Assembly (NCBI GenBank): GCA_040220415.1
Contig: JAVJUV010000164.1
Span: forward strand, 1 to 64,000
From: JAVJUV01 sp040220415
GTDB lineage: Bacteria; Pseudomonadota; Alphaproteobacteria; Rhodobacterales; Rhodobacteraceae
Direction of reading: 5' to 3'
DNA length: 64,000 nt
Under the pieces are notes generated by a model. That model searched no databases, was not told the origin of the DNA, and saw only the letters and a list, made by a program, of their open reading frames with translations. How positions within the stretch are numbered: position 1 is the stretch's first letter; every line of letters starts with the position of its first letter. A program made the position numbers and the translations under genes. Positions 60,179 to 64,000 of the stretch are shown here, one piece after another.

Positions 60179-61207
60179 ATGAATATGCTGCGTACACTGG
60201 CGATCACCGCCGCCTTCGGCCTGACGGCCGGGGCCGCCGTCGCGCAAACGACGGTGAACATGATCAACCCGCTTCCGCGGTCGACCAACTTCTTCCCGCT
60301 CGTTGTGGGCGAGGAACTGGGATACTTCGCCGACGAGGGCGTGGAAGTGAATCTTCTGCCCTCCGATACGTCGATCCCCTATGTGGCCTTCATCCAGAAC
60401 GGACAGGCTGACCTTGCCATGCTCGATCCGTTCGAGACGGTGAACGCACGCCTTGCGGGCGCCGACATCAACACCGTCTTCGAGGTGATGCAGAACGCGC
60501 CGGAAGGCATCGCCGTTCCGGCTGCAAGCGACGTGCAGTCGGTAGCCGATCTTGTCGGCACGACCGTGGGCCTCGTCTCTGACCGTGACCGCTCGTTCCT
60601 TCAGTCGGCGCTCGCCACTACCGGGCACAGCATCGACGAGGTCGAGACCGTGGTTCTGGGCGAAAGCGGCCCGACACTGGCCGCGGCCATGCGCGATGGT
60701 ACGGTTTCGGCTCTGGCAGGCGCAGCGCCGGACTGGATCTCGCTGATCGCCAACGGCATCGAGACCCGGCTGATCACGCCGGAAGAACTGCTGGCCAGCC
60801 CGGCAAACACCTTCGCCATGAACGCCGCGGACATCGAAGCCAAGCGCGACGCCGTGACGGGCTTTCTGCGCGCCTGGTGCAAGGGCATGCACGCCGTCAC
60901 CGTCAATCGTGACGCAGTAGCGGCGATCCTGAAAAAGAACGTTCCCGAAGAATGGGAAATGGAAAGCGCCGGCGAATTGTTCCTTGACATGTCGATCGGC
61001 ATGAACGTCTCCGTCACCGATCAGTGCGGCGCGCCGCAGCCTGACGTCTGGACCGCTATTCAGCCCCAGATGAAGGCTGCCGGCGGCATCGAGGAGATCG
61101 TTCCCGTTGAAGAGTTCCTGAACGACAGCTTCATCGAAGCCGTGAACGATTTCGACCGCGATCAGGTCGCCGCCGATATCAACGCTTGGGCTGCTGAAAA
61201 CATGTAA
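60179..61207 (+). CDS. ABC transporter substrate-binding protein (NMT1/SsuA-like)
   Basis: A 342-residue periplasmic binding protein with signal peptide (cleavage near AAVAQ). The mature part begins TTVNMINPLPRSTNFFPLVVGEELGYFADEGVEVNLLPSD, the typical NMT1/SsuA opening, and includes AFIQNGQADLAMLDPFE and DLVGTTVGLVSDRDRS. The family binds sulfonates, nitrate, pyrimidines or aromatic acids. Preceded by GGGAGGA. Confidence 0.92.
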   Translation: MNMLRTLAITAAFGLTAGAAVAQTTVNMINPLPRSTNFFPLVVGEELGYFADEGVEVNLLPSDTSIPYVAFIQNGQADLAMLDPFETVNARLAGADINTVFEVMQNAPEGIAVPAASDVQSVADLVGTTVGLVSDRDRSFLQSALATTGHSIDEVETVVLGESGPTLAAAMRDGTVSALAGAAPDWISLIANGIETRLITPEELLASPANTFAMNAADIEAKRDAVTGFLRAWCKGMHAVTVNRDAVAAILKKNVPEEWEMESAGELFLDMSIGMNVSVTDQCGAPQPDVWTAIQPQMKAAGGIEEIVPVEEFLNDSFIEAVNDFDRDQVAADINAWAAENM

Positions 61208-61215
61208 GCCTGACG

Positions 61216-61240
61216 GGCCGGGCGGCAGGTCCGCCCGGCC
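61216..61240 (+). terminator. Hairpin after the ABC binding-protein gene
   Basis: A perfect 10-bp stem GGCCGGGCGG/CCGCCCGGCC with loop CAGGT; no T tract follows, so it may act as an attenuator or message stabiliser between transporter and enzyme genes. Confidence 0.6.
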
Positions 61241-61278
61241 TCACCAACAGCAAAAAGAATAACCAGGAAACTCGCGAC

Positions 61279-62367
61279 ATGAGCCATTCGACCATCGACA
61301 CGCCCGAACTGGGCGACGCCCTGAACCGCTATGGACCGACCGCCGCCCGCTCGCATCCGGACAAGCCTGCCCGGCTGAATTCGACCACCGTGGATGCGCA
61401 CGCGCATGTCCACATCAAGGCGGCGACCGAATACATGATGCCCCACTTCGATCCGATGCGGATCGCGATGGTCAAGCACGCCAACGATGACACGCGCGCC
61501 GTCAACAAGAAGCAGGACGAAGACCGGATGCCCGTCGCCATGTCCGATCTGGCCGACCGGATCGCCGTCCTGGACGCGCAGGGGATCTCGAAGCAACTCG
61601 TCGCCCCGCCGCCACCGCAATGCTACTACCAATCGCCCGTCGAACACGCACTGAAGGGCAGCCAGATGGTCAATGACGGCCTGGCCGAATGGATTTCGGG
61701 CGCGCCCGACCGTTTCGCCGCGATCGGAACCGTGCCGCTGCAGGACCCCGAAGCTTCGGCCAGGGAACTGGAACGCGCCATGGACCTTGGCCTCAAGGGC
61801 GTCATGCTTCTGACGAACGTCGACGGTGAGGAAATCGGCAACGACCGGTTCGAGCCGTTCTGGCGCAAGGCCGAGGAACTGGGCGCTTTCGTGATGATCC
61901 ACCCCAACGGTTTCACCGAGGGCGCGCGGTTCCACGAATATTACTTCTCGAACGTCCTCGGGAACCCTCTCGAGACGACCACGGCGCTGCATTACCTGAT
62001 CTTCAACGGCGTACTGGAGCGTATGCCGGACCTGAAGATCTACGCCGTCCACGGCGGTGGCTACCTGCCTTCTTATTCGGGCCGGATCGACCATGCCTGG
62101 GGCGCGCGCGAAGACTGCCGCGGCAAACTGAAGAACCCGCCGACCGAATCGCTGCGGCGAGTGTTCTTCGACAGCGTCGTCTTCACCCATCACCAACTCG
62201 AGTATCTTGTGAAGCTCTACGGCGCCGACAAGATCCTGATGGGGTCCGACTATCCCTTCGACATGGCGGACTACGATCCCGTAGGCCATATCGCAACGTC
62301 GGCCCTTAGCGACGAGGAAAAAGCGCTGGTCGCGGGCGAGAACGCCGTGCGTATCCTGGGGCTTTGA
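61279..62367 (+). CDS. Amidohydrolase-2 family protein (ACMSD-like decarboxylase)
   Basis: A 362-residue TIM-barrel metal enzyme of PF04909. Metal ligands: HAHVH (residues 41-45), His in MIHPNGF, and Asp in GSDYPFDMAD; YAVHGGGYLPSYSGRIDHAW is a hallmark of the ACMSD/gamma-resorcylate decarboxylase branch. It probably decarboxylates or hydrolyses an unsaturated or aromatic acid imported by the ABC system upstream. Confidence 0.9.
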   Translation: MSHSTIDTPELGDALNRYGPTAARSHPDKPARLNSTTVDAHAHVHIKAATEYMMPHFDPMRIAMVKHANDDTRAVNKKQDEDRMPVAMSDLADRIAVLDAQGISKQLVAPPPPQCYYQSPVEHALKGSQMVNDGLAEWISGAPDRFAAIGTVPLQDPEASARELERAMDLGLKGVMLLTNVDGEEIGNDRFEPFWRKAEELGAFVMIHPNGFTEGARFHEYYFSNVLGNPLETTTALHYLIFNGVLERMPDLKIYAVHGGGYLPSYSGRIDHAWGAREDCRGKLKNPPTESLRRVFFDSVVFTHHQLEYLVKLYGADKILMGSDYPFDMADYDPVGHIATSALSDEEKALVAGENAVRILGL

Positions 62368-62370
62368 GAG

Positions 62371-63240
62371 ATGGGCAAAGTCGGGATCGTCGGCCTTGGT
62401 ATCATGGGCACCGCCTATGCGCGAAACCTGATCGCGGCCGGGGTGGAGGTCGAAGGAGGCGACCCCTCGCCCGAGGCGCGTGAGCGCCTCGCGACACTCG
62501 GCGGCTCGGCCCACGAAGGAGCCGGGCCGTGGCTGGCGGAATGCGACCTCGTGATCCTTGCGCTGATCTCTCCGGCGGTCCTGCGCGAGGTCTCGAGCAT
62601 CCTGGCCGACGTCTTGAAACCGGGCCAGGTCGTCATGGAAACCGGGACCTTCGCGCTTGCCGACAAGATGGCCGCATTCGAGACGCTGAAGGACAAGGAC
62701 ATCCACCTGCTGGACTGTCCTGTCAGCGGCACCGGCGCGCAAGCCGCCGTTGGCGATCTCGTGATGATGGCCTCGGGCGACGCCGGCGCTATCGAACACG
62801 CGAAGCCCTACATGGCGCACTTTACCAAGAAGGTGATCGAAGCCGGTTCCTTCGGAATGGGGAGTCGGCTGAAATACGTGGCGAACCATGCTGTCGCGCT
62901 TCACAACACAGCGGCAGCAGAGACGCTGGCCTATTCCGACGCGCTGGGTCTGGACCGGCAGATCGTTTATGACATGCTGACCGCGGGCGCGGGCCAGTCC
63001 AAGATGTCGGACCTGCGGATGCCATTGATGATGTCGGGCGAATACGAACCGCCGACCGCCAGCCTCAAGATGTTCGAGAAGGACCTCTCGGTCATCGGTG
63101 ACGATATCCGCAGGCTTGGCCTCAGCCTGCCGCTCTTCGATGCCTGCGACGCTCTGTACAAACAGGCATCGGCCACCCTGCCCCAGACGCATGACACGGC
63201 AGCCGTGTTCGAGGTCTACCGGAAAAAGGCGCGACAATGA
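62371..63240 (+). CDS. NAD(P)-dependent beta-hydroxyacid dehydrogenase (3-HIBDH family)
   Basis: A 289-residue dehydrogenase: GIVGLGIMGTAYARNLIAAG (about 4-23), the substrate loop LDCPVSGTGAQAAVGDLVMMASGD and the catalytic Lys in SRLKYVANHAVALHN. It oxidises a beta-hydroxy acid to the semialdehyde or reduces the reverse. It lies 3 bases after the amidohydrolase and overlaps the permease gene. Confidence 0.92.
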   Translation: MGKVGIVGLGIMGTAYARNLIAAGVEVEGGDPSPEARERLATLGGSAHEGAGPWLAECDLVILALISPAVLREVSSILADVLKPGQVVMETGTFALADKMAAFETLKDKDIHLLDCPVSGTGAQAAVGDLVMMASGDAGAIEHAKPYMAHFTKKVIEAGSFGMGSRLKYVANHAVALHNTAAAETLAYSDALGLDRQIVYDMLTAGAGQSKMSDLRMPLMMSGEYEPPTASLKMFEKDLSVIGDDIRRLGLSLPLFDACDALYKQASATLPQTHDTAAVFEVYRKKARQ

Positions 63241-63983
63241 TCGCCGAGTTTCCCACCGTTGCGATAACGCTGGGAATTCTCGCCGTCCTGTTGCTGTCCG
63301 GAACTGTCAAGGGATCGCTGGGTATCGGCTTTCCGGCGGTGGCCATGTCGATCTTCCCTATCTTCATCGAACCGGCCCTTGGCGTCACACTGATGGCGAT
63401 CCCGATCTTCGTGACGAACGGCTATCAGTTCCTGAGCGTGAAAGGCTGGCCTGCGATCGTGCGGCAATACTGGATTGCGGGGCTGTCAGTTGCCGTCACC
63501 ATCTTCCTTGTGGTTCAGTTCGTGGCCGAGGTGCCCTCGCGCTGGATCAATGTGCTGGTCGGCGTCTCACTGGTGATCTTCGCGCTGTCATCGCTGCTGA
63601 AACTGGAACTCAGGGTCAGTCCGCACCCGCTCTGGCAGGCCGTCGTCGGGGTGTCTTCGGGCCTGATCGGGGGCGTGTCGGCGGTCAAGGCGCCTATCAT
63701 GATCTATACGGTCGCTTTGAAACTGCCGCGCGAACAGTTCATCTGCCTGGCCGGGTTCCTGTTTTTCTCGGGCGGGCTGGGCCTGGTTGGCGGCACCTTA
63801 AACGCGGCACTACTGAACGGCACGACCTTTATCCTTTCGGCCACGGCAACCGTCGCCGCGTTAATGGGTTTCCGGCTTGGAGCGATGATCCGCCAGCACC
63901 TCAGCGACAGGGTTTTCCGGCTGTCGCTGCTCTGGATCATCCTTGTTCTTGGTGCTCGACTGATCCTCGTCAACCTGATCTGA
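63237..63983 (+). CDS. TauE/SafE-family membrane permease, second copy
   Basis: A 248-residue, roughly eight-helix protein with the repeat signatures VKGSLGIGFPAVAMSIFPIF and GVSSGLIGGVSAVKAPIMIYTVAL. It ends the operon and may export an anionic product such as sulfite or an organic acid. The window ends 17 bases later. Confidence 0.9.
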   Translation: MIAEFPTVAITLGILAVLLLSGTVKGSLGIGFPAVAMSIFPIFIEPALGVTLMAIPIFVTNGYQFLSVKGWPAIVRQYWIAGLSVAVTIFLVVQFVAEVPSRWINVLVGVSLVIFALSSLLKLELRVSPHPLWQAVVGVSSGLIGGVSAVKAPIMIYTVALKLPREQFICLAGFLFFSGGLGLVGGTLNAALLNGTTFILSATATVAALMGFRLGAMIRQHLSDRVFRLSLLWIILVLGARLILVNLI

Positions 63984-64000
63984 CAGTCTATTTCCCCTCG

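Noticed and set aside
1..64000. tRNA, rRNA, transposases, integrases or phage genes
   Set aside because: None recognised on either strand, so there is no direct sign of recent mobile-element insertion.

Overview
This is a GC-rich, densely packed bacterial chromosomal or large-replicon window. The strong third-position GC bias, the many TRAP and tripartite tricarboxylate (TTT) transporters, the GntR/LysR/TetR regulators and the Mo-hydroxylase genes point to an alphaproteobacterium, most likely Rhodobacterales. That assignment is an inference from gene content. I see no rRNA, tRNA, insertion sequence, phage gene or CRISPR array.

Region 1 (1-9035) is an energy-conversion island. After the tail of a zinc alcohol dehydrogenase comes a divergent pair: a secreted pentaheme cytochrome c (minus strand) and a complete nqrABCDEF-apbE-nqrM operon plus a CBS-pair protein (plus strand). 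This encodes a Na+-translocating NADH:quinone reductase. Its NqrB is unusually short and lacks the loop that carries the covalent FMN in known enzymes.

Region 2 (9043-31705) is a catabolic supercluster for an unidentified carboxylic acid. It holds two TTT uptake systems, an Ldh_2-type dehydrogenase, a PaaI thioesterase, an enoyl-CoA hydratase, a family III CoA-transferase, a MatB-like malonate-CoA ligase, two SDRs lacking the usual Ser/Tyr catalytic pair, four MmgE/PrpD proteins, a TauE/SafE permease and a four-domain rhodanese-like protein. Two FadR-type GntR regulators sit in it. Four divergent promoters each carry the same 15-bp inverted repeat, TGTYRA-N3-TYRACA, which ties the region together as one probable regulon.

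Region 3 (31724-39477) has a CMD-family protein, a flavin reductase, a LysR regulator with a Gfo/Idh/MocA oxidoreductase, an SLC13 permease with RCK_C domains, and an operon of luciferase-like monooxygenase, alpha/beta hydrolase and polysaccharide-deacetylase-fold hydrolase.

Region 4 (39598-56887) contains a TRAP transporter, a cupin-like protein, two secreted Gly/Gln-rich proteins next to a transglutaminase-like cysteine peptidase, a three-subunit molybdenum hydroxylase, two OsmC proteins, a peroxiredoxin-like protein, a TetR regulator, a cyclase-family hydrolase, two GSTs, a 2,6-dihydroxypyridine-hydroxylase-like flavoprotein and an MBL hydrolase. A shared 16-bp imperfect palindrome (TTTATCG-NN-CGATAAA) lies at four divergent promoters here, twice at one of them. 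It suggests that the TetR protein controls a dispersed pathway, plausibly for an aromatic or N-heteroaromatic substrate.

Region 5 (56948-63983) is a GntR-controlled operon: a nitrate/sulfonate-type ABC importer, an ACMSD-like amidohydrolase, a 3-hydroxyisobutyrate-dehydrogenase-like enzyme and a second TauE/SafE permease. Palindromes sharing TGATAYATCA flank the regulator gene.
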